Shown here: positions 33,901 through 47,378 of the stretch, in pieces | How positions within the stretch are numbered: position 1 is the first letter of the stretch | Layout of the letters: each line of letters starts with the position of its first letter | Origin: Filosporella fistucella | Taxonomy: Eukaryota > Ascomycota > Leotiomycetes > Helotiales | DNA: 64,000 nucleotides | Direction: 5' to 3' | NCBI GenBank assembly: GCA_030077755.1 | Contig: JAQJZZ010000018.1 | Coordinates: forward strand, 1,426,001-1,490,000 | Made by a program: the position numbers and the translations under genes | The notes under the pieces: generated by a model | Told to the model about the DNA's origin: nothing | Database searches by the model: none | What the model saw: only the letters and a program-made list of their open reading frames with translations

Positions 33901-36900
33901 AGCCTACCGTACCTATTCTCCGTGCTCTCTGATGAATCTCGATGCCGTTCTGGATCGTATCGTATCGGGACGGACGGGGGATACAGGTGTCGATCGTCTC
34001 CATTTCTCCCATCGCCGGCTCACAGATCAGGTCCTAATGGGCGGGAGCAGTTACAAATGGGAGGACTTGTAGCCACAAATGGATATTCTGGCGATAACAC
34101 AGAACAGAATTTGTTTTGGCCCGGAGATGCTGCCTCTTGTGCTCGATCTCGGTCGTGAATAAACAGGTCGCTATGTTTGAGCTTCGACGTGGTTCAGTCA
34201 ATGGTCACATGTCTATGTCTGTTGAACGAGTTTTCTCCGGTTTCCATTTCTAAACTCGTCGAGCCCCTTTATGCAGTCTGCAGTCGGTTGGTCAGTCGCT
34301 TGAATGCTTGCTGGCGCGGGTTCCGCTCATGGCTGGTGCCGATTCGACACCCTCCGGACCAAAGAGGCATAGATTCAGGAACGCGCCCATCTTGAACCAC
34401 ACTCTGCAGTTTTACGGTGCAGCTGATGCAGGTACAGAGCAGGAACACGACGGATCCTCCCTCGCGTGGTGGATGCTGTCTTGAGAAGAAAGAAGGGACG
34501 AAAATTTAAGTTACCGACACCTACACCATCAACAAAGTTGTCCCATTGTCAGTCCACGACGAATCATTCGTCTGATAATTGACGCGTTGAATTGAAGTCT
34601 ATTCTCAGCTTTTAGCATCCAAAAGAGTTGCAAACGACTATTGGTTACAAGGGCGGCAACTGCCTCTCCACGCCGCGTCGGGAATCATCGTGATCAGGTT
34701 TCAATGGCTCGTTGGCTCGAGGTACGACGGACTGGTATGGTAAAACATGTGCACCAAGGCGGAATCAGCAGGTCCATTGTGCCTCCATCCGCAAAATCCT
34801 GCGAGGATGCTGGATCTCACAGACATGTACAGGCCACAAGAGACTAGAAGGATTCAAGAACGAGAATGTCTCGATGGTGCCGACAACTGAAATGTTTGAC
34901 ATGACTCGGCAGAATGAACGCTACATCTTGTTCCAGCTTCGATAAATAGAGAAGCACAAGCTCACCGTACATAATGTCAACTTCTTGAGGACCACAAGCT
35001 GTTGCAAGAAGCCAGAATATGGTGTGGTCATATGTAATTATGGTGGTTTATGTGGTGTCGTGGTGCAAGCTGGCAGTGTCGTTGAGGAACTGATGACTGA
35101 GTGAACTGACGCTTCCAACCTTGTCCATCCAGGCGGTTGAAGTCTCCAGCCGCCAACGAAAATGTGGATGTGGATGTGGATGTGGATTCAGATGCGAGTA
35201 CAGAGTACGTGGTGGATGCTCGATGCGTGGGTGTGTACTGGACGGAGTCGCTGGGCTGGTCTGGTCTGGTCGGGAATCTTCGTCTCAGGGGCTGCCCATG
35301 TCTGAGATGGGAGAAGTTGAGCCAGGATTAAAAGCCATTGGTCGGTGCGGTGCATGCTTGTCTTCAAAACTACGAGGGTGAGTGAGCATAACGCACGAAC
35401 ATGGTTCAAGACCAGGCTCCCCTTTTCTGTGCGGTTGGCTGACTGCCCACAAGGCAAGGCAGGAGGAGGAGCTGGAGAAGACTGGTGGAAGAAGTCATGG
35501 GCTGCATTTCTTGGGGGAGGGCAGAGGGAAAGCGAAGGACTGGATGGCAGTGAAAGAACAAGACCATGATGGTGTCATGGCTATGGCAATGGCAGGAGGA
35601 GGGGAAGTTCACGTAGATCAACATTCTGGCTTTGATAGGTCGCCTTGATGGTGGTGGGAAAAAGAGTCTATGAAGTATTCCGCACTTAGTGAGAACACGA
35701 CTTGAGGATTTCTCTTGGATGCTTCCACCGCCTGGCTGTAGATGGAGAGTCTGGAGACCACGCACCCCGGGCAGTGACAGAGCAGCGATGCCAGAGACTC
35801 ACCGAGAGCGGGCCAGATATCGTAGCTAGTGGAAGGTACGGAGGTACAGTACAGTACGAGTGAGTCGCTTTCTGTGTCCGCCGCACCCTATTCGTACTGT
35901 ACCGTGTCATGCCCTGGAGCATGTTGAGATGGATTGTCAAATGGCAGACGGTGAGATAGTCCCTGACTGGATACCAGAAGTAAACTGTCCTGCAGAGCAC
36001 TGCAAAGTACTACCTTACAGTACTCCAAACTCCTACTGGGCGGTAATGGGAGACGCTGGCTGCTGGAACCAAGCCGAGTTCACGAGAGTTAGGAGTCGTC
36101 GGTCAAGCCCGCTCAACTCAAGTCAAGTCAATCCAAATGTCCTTCGTAGACCATCGGTATTCAAGCTCCCAACGCTGGCTTGCGGGCTTGGCATTTAGAC
36201 TCCAAACTACGGTAACCGCATAGGGGAGGTTCAGGGAGTGTTCATGGAGCATTTTCAAGGAGTCGTGGGAGTCCAGCGTTCGGCCAGGGTCAGGAACTTG
36301 CACCACCACGCCAGAACACTCTGAAGCGAGTCTACTGGCCGCCCTAACACTTGCCCCTACCCTACCTACCACAACCTTGACCCACACCCACACTCTCACC
36401 CTCACCACTACTACTGACTGACTGCCACTGGCTCTTGCGGGCTCCTGCTGCTGCTTGAAAGCTGCTTGCTGCTCACTGCTCACTCACCCACACACCCACG
36501 TTCACTTGCCCGCTAGAACCAAAATCTCACCCTAACCCATAATCGCTCTCCTTCTCTTCTTCTCCTCCGTCTTCATCCCCTCCCTCTCTTCCTCCTCCTC
36601 ATCCTCACCGTCGCCAACTTCGCCCATCGTGTGATCCTCCTCTTCCCTCCTCTCTTTTTTTCATTAGCCATCTCCGGAAACTTGTCTAACTCAAGTTCCA
36701 TTACACTCCTTTACGGCTCTACAGCATTTGCTTTCTTGTCAACCTTCACAACTTCCCGAATTCCGATCCTTCGATCGTGCTTCCGTTTTATCAATTCATC
36801 CCGGCCTCATATTTCGACCACAATCGATACCATACCCTTCTTTTTCCTGCCAGATACAGCGAAGCATTTACACCACACTTATACCAAAAACCTTTGATTC

Positions 36901-37078
36901 AACCAATACTTATCGAAACACCACTTTTGTCGAGTCTCGACTTTCACATCTCGCAACTCGCGAATAAACACTCACTCTTTCAATCATTCACGGTCCCTAC
37001 AGATCTACTAGAGGATACCAATAGAAGTACACAAAACCAAAGGAGGTACACAAACTGGAAATCTCGACACGAAATTAT
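30991..37078. other. Gene desert of about 6.1 kb upstream of the homeobox gene
   Basis: I find no supported gene here. All frames are at most about 120 codons, overlap on several strands, often start at non-ATG codons and lack motifs. The right part (about 36.3-37.1 kb) becomes strongly C/T- and A/C-rich, like a long fungal 5' leader or promoter. Upstream are a GTGGAT hexamer array (35164) and mixed low-complexity patches. A long regulatory region, a long 5' untranslated exon or an unannotated noncoding RNA could be here; the sequence alone does not decide. Confidence 0.5.
35164..35187 (+). repeat. Microsatellite (GTGGAT)4
   Basis: Four perfect tandem copies of a hexanucleotide inside the gene-poor stretch. 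Confidence 0.8.
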
Positions 37079-38973
37079 ATGACTTCGGTCAGTCCCGACA
37101 ACAAAATGTCAGACATGTCGCAAGAAGACGCGGCTATCAAGATGTCCTCGACTCCAAGTCCCACTGCATCGAACTCAGCAAGCAGCACATCGGCATCCCG
37201 AAGACCCCCAAGGAAGAGCACATTGACACAACAGCAAAAGAACCAGAAGCGACAACGCGCTACACAAGATCAATTAGTCACTCTAGAGATGGAATTCAAC
37301 AAAAACCCAACGCCAACTGCCACAGTTAGAGAGCGAATAGCGGAGGATATTAATATGACAGAGCGATCTGTGCAGATATGGTTTCAGAACAGGTGAGTCT
37401 TATGCGAATCAGGTCGATCACACATCACCAACAAAAACATTAGACGAGCCAAAATAAAGCTCATTGCCAAAAAGAGCATCGAATCAGGCGAAGAGTGTGG
37501 TGAGATTCCTGAATCAATGCGGCAATACCTTGCTCTTCAGGCCATGGAGTCTGGAAAGTCTTTGGGAGGAAACTTCCTGGGTCGTTCAGGACTTATGCCA
37601 TATGGTAGTGGTGGCTTGATGATGGGAGGTGACCAAGGTCCTCAAGGCAAAGTCGGTATGTGAAGTCAATCAGGACCTCAATGTATAAACTGCTCACATT
37701 TATAGTCATCCATCATCTTTCATGTCGTTCCTTGAGCATTGGATCATGGAGGCGTGTCGGCCAAAATGCAATGGACCTAATAATATTCTACTCGCCAGAA
37801 AAGGGGTGCATGACTTACTACATAAATAACGACCAGGCAGGATACAAGATTGAATACCCATTCGCATATATCAAAAATATCTTCCTGGAAAATGGAGATA
37901 TTGAATCAGGAAAGCCAGGTGGTTTGGTGGTAGAGCTCAACAGGCCCCCGAATTTCTTCATGGACGACTCTGGTTCGGGTGGATTCTTTCAGTGCGGAGA
38001 TTTCACCGAAGACCAGCAAGCTTCGCAGATAATGGTACATCATCTTGGAGGACATCCAAAGGTCCTAAGTGGCCAATTGGCCAAGCTGGTCTCTCTCGAA
38101 TCCTTCATGACCCGTCATAACCCCTTTGAGCAACAGCAAATGTCTGTGTCTGCACCTGTTTCCCCAACTGGTCACCGTCCAGCATCTCAGCCAAATTATA
38201 ACGCCCAGGCTCATGTTGGCATGTTCCAAGAAGGATGGGGTGTCAATCTTCACCAAGGACCTCGTGGACCTGGTCACAAAAGACAGAGAAGCAGATCTGT
38301 TCCCATGGCAGTGGACTTCTCCATGTTCAACAACCCTATGCCATCATTCCTCATCCAACACCCAGGTGAGACTCAGCAACAACACAACGCACACATATTC
38401 GCACCTGTCCCTCAACAACCCAATAATCTCGGACCACTGGGGCCCAATCTTCGAATCGACACCTCTTCTGGTTATGGGATGGATTTCAGACAATATCCCA
38501 TGTCTGCAGCTACTACCACCTCGCCATCTGAATTCGCCAGCCCAGGATTCTTCTCCCAGGGCCCTGATACAGGTGCTCTCCCCGCTTCATCCTACAACAC
38601 ACCCTTTTCTGTCCCTTATCTATCGCCTAATCCTATGGTGGATCCATCTGGAGGCATGATCCAGCCCTCCGTCTCTCCACTATCCTTCATGAGCCATGGC
38701 GATCCTGCAATCGTCGATCAGTCTCCACCACTTTCAATGATGCATCGCAGTGCTTCCACAGACGTGTACAACATGTCCCACGAGCAGCATTCAAACATCT
38801 CAGATGACGGTACCGGACTCAACGAGATGTATTCGAAACACACCCTCAACCTTCCTATGCACCCGCACTCACCAGCTTTTGCAGAGCAATCCCAGGCAGA
38901 TATGGACATGAACCAACTGGTTTCGTTTGATGACAACCCCTCGAGTCTTTCGCCAGAAAACATCCAACAATAA
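37079..38973 (+). CDS. Homeobox transcription factor (Htf1/Pah1-like)
   Basis: Nuclear regulator; in other filamentous fungi homeobox proteins of this type control conidiophore or phialide development. Exons are 37079-37392, 37444-37655 and 37706-38973, giving 597 aa with 51 and 50 bp introns. The homeodomain lies near residues 54-113, rich in basic residues ([13 protein letters not shown]), with recognition helix [16 protein letters not shown]. The first intron cuts inside WFQNRR. A second conserved region follows ([33 protein letters not shown]) that resembles the downstream domain of Htf1/Pah1 proteins. The rest is Gln/Ser/Pro-rich and disordered, with a KRQRSRS patch that may help nuclear import. 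The exact orthologue name is an inference. The very long upstream intergenic region fits a developmentally regulated gene. Confidence 0.88.
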
Positions 38974-40267
38974 GGCATGATTCTGACCATGGCGGCTGGT
39001 CCAAACCTGCTTCGCCTCTGATCGCGCCCTGGGGATTGGCTGCAAGGGTAGCTGAGGGATATGCGTGGTCGCTTCTTGAAGCTGAAATTTGTGTTATCGA
39101 AGGAGAAATATGGGAGGCGTTTGAGGAAGGAATTTTATCTTTTGCCCATCGGATGAGTGGTACATATATGACGGCCTGTGTTGGATTGTTTGCTGCCTTC
39201 AATTCTTGTCTCAATTTTGCTCCGCTTAATTACTCGTGTACTCATACACACGAAGACTGACCTTTGATTGCATCTCCTTTTTTTTTTTTGCTATTTGTTT
39301 TACGCCACGAACCTGCATGACGATTCATTCCGTTCGATCATGCCTGCTGGCACAGCGATCGTTTTCTTGTTAGCTTTTGCTGGCGTGCTTCCGAGTATTT
39401 TGTCTTCCTTTGAGACATCTCTTCATGTTTTTTGTTGTCTCCAGAGGAGATGGGAAGTTGGTGGAGGGTATAAATAGGGCATATGGGGAAGTGGGACAAT
39501 AACTTTTGTCAAATCATTTGGGAGAAAAATAAGAGTTTTACCTGCATCTACTGAATTACTGATTTTGCGTGCGTGAATGATGTCATGGCGAGCTCAATAG
39601 TGGAAAATGAAATTCGCTCCGTTCGATAGAATTGACATGAAATCCCATGGTATTGTGATGTGATATGAGTGCAGGAACTCTAGAACTCGAAAGCCAGGCG
39701 ACTGTCCTGACTGGTGGCTTGGATTTCAAGACATGGGTCATGTCCTATGCATGCTGCAGGCGACGAGCTGCACCCTGCAGGAGGGGGTATTTTGAAGACG
39801 ATGTTGTCTGGCGTAGGTAAAATAGAAACCGACAGACCTGTACTTATATCATATTTGATGATGGCTAGGCTCACCGTATCCATATAATGCTGTAAGCAAG
39901 TGTATGGTGGCTGAGTTGCTTAGGTTTGTCTAAAAAAAGGTTGTACCAGGTTTTTGTGATGATTAGCCTACTCGCTCCAATGGGGAAGCAGTGGGATGAG
40001 GCTGATGAAGGAAGCTTTCTCGACTCGCACATGGAGAAAATATATCAATTCGGGGCATCAATACCTCCTTTGACATATTCGTTGAAAGATCTAAATTTTT
40101 CAAGACATTTCATGCTGATAAAAAGCAACATCGTAAGGTGACCTACTCATTTGGCGCGACTCGGACATCGACTAATCTCGTAAAACCAAGAGACTGCGCC
40201 ACCCCAGACTACAGTACAACAACGTTTGCTCTTTTCGAATGAGGACGACAACGAAATCATCGTCGCC
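38974..40267. other. Intergenic between homeobox and flippase genes
   Basis: About 1.3 kb: the homeobox 3' region, including a T-rich run near 39280, and the flippase promoter. No gene is supported. Confidence 0.45.
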
Positions 40268-43200
40268 ATGGCGGACAACAATACAGAAGGTGAATCGAAG
40301 TCATCTACGGGGGTGAGAAGAGCTGCTACGGACCCAATACAACCTCCCGCCGCAATGGAGGGACATAGACGCTCGTCACAAGAGAGGGAACCACCCCGAG
40401 TACGCTTCTCACAGGATCTGGATCGAACTACAGCAGCGGCTTCTGCGAGCACAGGGCGACCAGGAACTCCCAATCTCAGCATTGATACGAGTGTGAATCC
40501 GAAGAATTCAAGTGAGGCTCCGACGCCGGCTGCAGGTATACTTGCGAAGCGGGCAGTTGGAGGATCTACATCTCCCGATTCACCGAGAACAAGAGACAGA
40601 GGTTACTCGTTGAGAAGATCATTATTCGCACGCAGCATAAATAATCGTTCTGAGAACAGCCCAATTGAATTGGTGGAAGGGAGCTCTTCGCAGCGTCTCG
40701 AGAGTAGCGCGCGTCGATTGGAAGAGGGGCAGGGGAAAGCAAAACAGGCGCAATCTGCTGTGACGGTAGCCCCAGTCTTTGATAACGATCTTTCGATATC
40801 ATCTGTACGAAATGAGGAAGCGGAGCGAGAAAGAAGATCCGCACAGGATGGAGACAAGAAGACGTTCGGAACGCTGAGTCTACCGAATTATGACAACTGG
40901 GCGAGAGAAAGGAAAAAGAGGAGCGGGATGTACTTGAGAATTGTCAGGTGGAAAGATAAGATTGAAGCAATTATCCTTCGACGTACGCAAATACCACCTT
41001 CTAAAGATGGCCGCCACATCGAGTTGGATGGATCGCGGAAGATATCACTCATCGATGAGAGGACTGGGAATGGGTACTGCCCCAACAGTATACGATCGAG
41101 TCGATACACTCTCTGGAACTTTGTGCCTCGACAGCTGTTTTTCCAGTTCTCCAAGCTTGCCAATTTTTATTTCCTGCTCATATCTATTCTCCAGATGATT
41201 CCAGGGTGGAGTACGACAGGAAATTACTCTACCATTGCTCCTCTGCTTGTATTCGTGGCAATAAGTATAGGAAAGGAAGGTTATGACGATTATCGAAGAT
41301 ATAAATTAGACCAAGTGGAGAATAACAGAACGACGCTTGTCTTGGATGCCAGTGAGAGAAGTATCGCTGGAGGAAATGGAAACACAAAGCGAAAAGGCTT
41401 AGTGCCCAAGAAACGGAATAAAAAGGCAGAAGACCAGGTGGAGCATTTAGCTGATGGCCCATGGGCGCCTCTGAAATGGAAGGACGTGAAGGTTGGCGAC
41501 ATCATCAAGCTTAAGAGAGACGACCCCGTACCAGCTGATATTCTTCTTCTCCACGCTGATGGGCCAAATGGTATTGCGTATATTGAGACTATGGCACTCG
41601 ACGGGGAGACGAACTTGAAAAGCAAACAGGCGCCGCCGCCACTGATGAAACGTTGTGGTTCTGTCGAAGCGATTGGGACCTGCAAAGCTCACATCGTCGT
41701 GGAAGATCCAAATCTTGACCTCTATAACTTCGACGGACGTGTCACAATTTCCGACGAAACCTTGCCACTTACCACCAACGAGATTGTATTTCGAGGTAGC
41801 ACTCTCCGGAATACTTCAAGTGCAATTGGTCTTGTTGTAAATACCGGAGAAGAGTGCAAGATCCGCATGAATGCTAACAAGAACCCACGCATCAAAGCAC
41901 CAGCCATTCAAGCTATCACCAATCGGATTGTTGTTGTCCTGGTGGTCTTTGTGATTATGCTGGCCCTTTTCTGTACTATTGCCTACCAAATCTGGTCACG
42001 GAGAACGGAAGATAAGGCATTCTATCTTAGAGGACTTCATGTTGATTTTGCGGCTATCATTATTGGCTTCATCATTCTGTTCAATACTCTCATCCCCCTG
42101 TCTTTGTACGTCAGTCTTGAGATTATCAAAGTGGGCCAGTTGATTCTTATGGGAGATGTCGAGATGTACGATCCAGTCTCAGATACACCAATGACTTGTA
42201 ATGTTTGTTTCCCCCTTTCTTTACTGTCGTCACTTCCTCGATGGAATTCAAAGACGGAATGATCCCATGATAGTACTCCCTTTTCTATACAAAACTGACA
42301 AAGTCTCCAGACCACAACTATCCTGGAAAACCTTGGACAGGTGGACTACATATTTTCTGATAAAACAGGAACTTTGACAGACAATGTGATGAAGTTCCGA
42401 AAGCTGAGTGTAGCTGGTTATGCTTGGCTTCACGACTTTGATTTGCAAAAGGAAGCTGCTGAACTTGAGGAGAGCCGGACAGCTGCAGACAAGCCGAAAC
42501 TGAAAGGTAAAGGAATTGCCAAGTTTGTCCCCCAGAAGTCAAAGGCCGCCAGAAAAGACCATACCACCTGGGAAGCATCAGCTTCTGTCTCTGGCAAACC
42601 GTCTGGATCCCTTCGACGATCAAGCTCAGTTTGGAAATCTAGTGCTCGGCCGAATAATTTCCAGCCAGAGTTTCGAACGGAAGAATTACTTCGATTCATG
42701 CAACACAAACCTCATAGCGTCTTCACCAAAAAGGCTAAATTCTTCCTTCTCTCACTCGCGCTCTGTCACACTTGTCTTCCTGAGGTGCAAGAAAATGGAG
42801 ATATTGAGTTCCAAGCAGCTTCACCTGATGAGTTGGCATTAGTTCAAGCTGCACAAGACTTGGGCTATCTGGTCATTGATCGACCTGCCAGGTCCATCAC
42901 TTTGACATATCCTGGTGGACCTGACTCAACTGATAATATCACTGTAAGGAAGCTCTACCTTTGGCCATTGATGATCTGCACCCAAGCTAATCATCACAGG
43001 AATCTTACGATGTTCTCGATGTGATCGAGTTCTCTAGCAAGCGTAAGCGCATGTCGATTGTCGTCAGATTTCCTAATGGAAGAATTTGTATATTCTGCAA
43101 AGGAGCCGAGTAAGTCGTATTAAGCTTATTCTCTCGAGCCTAGTATTCTAATCATCTTAGTTCTGCAATTATGCCACGTCTGAGGCTGGCTCCATTGGCT

Positions 43201-45632
43201 CTCGAAACGAAAACAGAGGTATTCCGAAGATCTAGCAAGCGGAAGAGCATCGAAGCCGAAGAAGCTTTGCGTAGAATGAGTGAGCACAGTCCTCGATCTA
43301 GTTTCAGCAGGCCAAGCATGAGCATGTCGAGACCCAGTATAGGAAGGAGAAGTACAGGCCATGGTCGACCCAGTATGGCTAGTACAAGGCTGCGACCTAT
43401 CCGAGATGAACTTGACTCGTGGTTGAGGGAGCGAGAGGGCGATGTGGAAGCTGTCCCACAAGATACCAGCGCGTATCGATCACCCCGGGCTTCAATGCAT
43501 CGGTCATCAATCACATCGAGCGAGAATCAATACTCTACCCATAATGACGATTTCGACGATATGGTTGATGAAGCTTTAGTACTCGACGAAGCGGCGGTAT
43601 TTGAGCGCTGCTTTCAACACATTGATGATTTTGCTTCCGAGGGTCTACGAACCCTTCTTTTCGGATACAGGTTCCTGGAAGAACAAGAATACGATGGTAA
43701 GAATGATATTCTTTGTAATAAACTTAGGCGGAGTTTTACTAACAGCAACAGGCTGGAAGAAGGTCTACCTGGACGCTACTACGAGTTTGGTTGATCGCCA
43801 AATTTTGATCGAAAAGGCTGGTGAGATCATAGAACAAAACTTCGAATTGGCTGGAGCAACTGCTATAGAGGATAAGCTTCAGAAGGGTGTACCAGAGACG
43901 ATCGATAAGCTGCGACGGGCAAATATCAAGATCTGGATGCTTACAGGCGACAAAAGAGAAACTGCTATCAATATTGCTCATTCAGCCAGGTTAGCGAAAA
44001 ACTATTCGGACGTGGTCATATTGGATCACACAAATGGCGAGGTAGAGCAGAGAATGGCTTCAACTCTCTTGGACATTACTAAGGGTGCCATTGCTCACTC
44101 TGTCATCGTTGTCGATGGTCAGACCCTAAGCGAGATTGACGCAAATGAGACTCTTTCTCTCTTGTTCTTCGACTTGGCCGTGGTGGCTGACTCTGTCATT
44201 TGTTGTCGTGCAAGCCCGAGTCAGAAGGCTTCATTGGTTAAGAAGATCAGGACGAAGGTCAAGAAGTCTCTGACTTTGGCAATTGGTGATGGCGCCAACG
44301 ACATAGCTATGATCCAGGAAGCACATGTAAGTGCGAAATCTATTGTTCCCGAACTTTATATGAATCTGGAACCTATACTGACAGTGATTTAAGGTTGGAA
44401 TTGGTATCAGTGGCAAAGAAGGACTTCAAGCTGCGAGAATATCAGACTATTCCATCGCACAGTTCAGATTCCTCCAGCGACTCCTTTTCGTTCATGGTCG
44501 TTGGAATTATGTTCGGACGTCCAAATACATTCTTGCTACCTTCTGGAAAGAGCTCTTGTTTTACTTACTTCAGGCCCTATATCAAAAATGGAATGGCTAT
44601 ACCGGGACTTCACTTTTCGAATCCACGTCCTTGACAGTCTTCAACACGCTATTCACCTCACTCGCTGTCATTTTTCTTGGTATTTTTGAGCAAGACCTTA
44701 ATGCTTCGACCTTATTGGCTGTTCCAGAACTCTACTCTGTGGGACAGAATAATGAGACGTTTAATATCAAGAAGTACATTGCGTGGATGTTCGTTGCGGT
44801 CTCAGAGTCTATGATTATATACTTTGCAATGTTCGGTCTATTTGGTGAAGCTATCTTCACGAGAGACGACAGTGTGATGTCAATGGGTACTTTGGCTTTC
44901 ACTGGAGCAGTTATTTTCATCAACACGAAGCTACTGTATGTAATGTCTGTCGCCAACCCTTTAATTACTAACATAATCTCTAGTATTCTTGAAATGCATA
45001 ATAAGACGATCATTTCTGCAATCGGCTGGATCCTCTCCGTTGGCGGCTGGTTCGTCTGGACATTGGCTTTGTCCTTCATCTTCAAGCCAAACAAGACTTT
45101 CCCTCTCTATCCAATTCTGGACGGCTTCTGGAAGCAATATGGCCGAAACCTCCTATGGTGGCTCGTCCTGTTCCTCACATTGGCATCTGTGATTCTATTC
45201 GAACTAGGCATCAGCAGCGTCCGCAAGACTTTCTGGCCAACCGACACAGATCTTTTCCAGGAGTTGCAAAAAGACAAAGCCATTCGTGAGCGTTTTGAAG
45301 AGAGTATCAGAAGGGAGCAAGAAGGAGGTGACATGTTGGATCTAGAGATGGCGAAAGAGAAGAATAGCATCGATGCTAGACGCGAAGGAGAGATCCAGGA
45401 ATTGCTTAATCGCCCACGTGTTATGGATGATGCCGCCGTGGTGCGTAGTCCAGTTGAGATGGCTGATACAGGAGGTGTGAACAGAAGCACGAGTGGTAGC
45501 CATCTCACTCGGCGCAAGTTCTCTGTTGATAGAGATGCGCTCGCACAGCATACTCAATCTGAAGAGGGTATTGAGATGCTGCCCAAAACAAGACATTCAG
45601 TTGATGTGGGAGAGCTGTTGGGAAGGAGGTAG
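40268..45632 (+). CDS. dnf3: Type IV P-type ATPase, phospholipid flippase (Dnf3-like)
   Basis: Flips phospholipids to the cytosolic leaflet of Golgi, endosome or plasma membranes. Exons are 40268-42202, 42311-42943, 43000-43109, 43161-43696, 43752-44326, 44394-44935 and 44984-45632, giving 1659 aa, close to the length of yeast Dnf3. The open frame starts earlier at a non-ATG codon; the ATG at 40268 has a good context (GCCATGG). What is seen: a long Ser/Arg-rich cytoplasmic N-terminus; the P4 block PRQLFFQFSKLANFYFL; the actuator loop ALDGETNLKSK (about 442); helix IPLSLYVSLEIIK; phosphorylation site DKTGTLT (about 662); nucleotide-domain KGAD; TGDKRETAINIA (about 1134); GDGANDIAMIQEAHVGIG (about 1249); and the last membrane helices. 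A long Ser/Arg/Pro insertion (43220-43520) sits in the nucleotide-binding domain. The 48-bp intron at 44936 is stop-free and in frame, and the intron at 42203 has a GTTTGT donor. Confidence 0.94.
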
Positions 45633-46254
45633 TCATGAGTTGGAGAATTAGGAAAAACGGAGGGTGAATTTGTATTGGTAGGATTACCTTGTATTGGATT
45701 GGATTGCAGGAGGAGTACTTGTATAATGACTGTATGACCTTTATATACCCTAGAGCGGGCTTTCGAATGGAATAAGGCCGTAAAAGTTCGTTAGGTGGTT
45801 GGATGGACACACACAAGAGGATGAGGCATGGCATGGGCGTTTACCCGTTTTGTTTGTACTCTTTTACAGGCTGAGACACATAAAAATAAACTTAGTTCTG
45901 CTCCCTTTTGCATGCTCTAGTAATCTCTCACTGATAGTTGATTTTAGTGTCTGTTTATCTGTTTGGACATATGAGGTGTGATCTGAGCAGGCGGCCAAAG
46001 CAATATAATTCGGGATAGTATAAGAAACAATCAAAGCCAAGGCCAATGAAAGTTTTCACATTGTGAAACGTCAAAACTCCATAAAATTTCACAGGTGGCA
46101 CAACAAAATTCAGCTGCAGGCATTTCTTGACAAGAAGGCTTTGTTTTGATTGATCTTTATCTAATCGGCGTAACATGCAATTGTGCCGCCACGACCAGCC
46201 CCGAGTTGAATCATTATCTAATTTCTTCTTACATTCATCATCGTCGTTGACTCG
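45633..46254. other. Convergent 3' spacer between flippase and Aha1
   Basis: About 620 bp between two convergent genes: both 3' untranslated regions and nothing else visible. Confidence 0.5.
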
Positions 46255-47378
46255 TCACAGAATCGTGCCGAAGCTGAAATGTGGAGTCAGTATAATTCTG
46301 GTAGTTAAAATAGAGAGGTACATACCCAAATGTCTGCTTGATAGAACGAACGTAATACTCGCTCCAGTTACGCTTTGTAACTTCCTCCTGGCCGACGGGA
46401 ACGCCACTCCAACTGACTCGCATGACAGTGACATTATCTACGTCGTTTTGATCGAAGTTAATCTCAAGACGAGAGAAATGTCCCTTTGGCCATTGGTCAA
46501 GTCTCCAGCTCTGTACGATCTTTGTAGGCTCCACAAGATCAAGATACTCGCCAGAGACATTACCACCGAACAGCTCAAACTTTCCACCTTTCTTCGCGCC
46601 TTCGAACAGCTTGGGAGCTGCACGAGTGAAAGCCGCGATGCGTTGAGGGTCTGTGAATGTGGTATAGAGCTCGGAGGCGGGGGCGCGGAACTCCTCGTTG
46701 TCAGTCACTGTGGTAGTGTTGACGGAGGTACTACTTTGGGTGTGTGTAGAGGCGGCGGGAGTGGAGGTTGAGCTTGGGACGTGGAGCTTTGGGGTGGAGA
46801 AGCCACTGGATGGGTTGGATCCAGGGGCATGTTGGATATCCTTTCCGTGCTCGGCGATCAAGGAAGGGCCAAGCTTAGCAAACTCCTTTCGAAGTTGAGG
46901 GACAATCTTAGTCCGAACCAAATCCTTGACAGGAGCTTTGGAGCTGGCGTCGGAGTAGATGTCTATGTCAAACTAAATCGAGGTCAGTTGGGCCATCAAG
47001 GCGCCCATGGGGACGAAGAGACATACAACGTACTCATTTTCTTCAGTGTCATGGGCAACTTCCGGGACTGTGATTGTTCCGCTAACATCCTCACCATCCT
47101 TGGTTGTGCCTGAACGGTTAGCTTGCTGCTATGGGCAGGAACTCTGTCCGCATACCAGAATATTCAATGACGAGTTTGACGTCGAAGATTGTAATGACCT
47201 TGCCCTTGCGTTGATTAACGTCGACGTCTCCGTCCATGCTAATCAATTTGTCCAACTGGGCCTTGACATCACCCTCCTCAGCCGTGATGCCCTTGATGCT
47301 CTCCTCTAGGAGATGCTTTGCGGAGGACGAGACATCTTTATTGACCCAGTGCCAGTTGTTTGGGTTATGGAGAACCAT
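46255..47378 (-). CDS. aha1: Activator of Hsp90 ATPase, Aha1
   Basis: Co-chaperone that stimulates the Hsp90 ATPase cycle in the cytosol. Exons are 47378-47156, 47109-47027, 46972-46326 and 46273-46255, giving 323 aa with introns of 46, 54 and 52 bp. The N-terminus VLHNPNNWHWVNKDV contains the conserved NxNNWHW motif needed for Hsp90 contact. The N-domain continues through GKVITIFDVKLVIEYSG and VSGTITVPEVAHDTEENEY. A Ser/Thr-rich linker joins the C-terminal AHSA1 domain, with APASELYTTFTDPQRIAAFT and LFGGNVSGEYLDL. The last exon codes only the end FGTIL and stop, and the frame restoration supports it. Normal length for fungal Aha1. Confidence 0.95.

Noticed and set aside
35121..36483. Several 60-120 codon frames in the gene desert
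   Set aside because: Overlapping on both strands, low complexity (repeats such as GTGGAT), no recognisable protein features.
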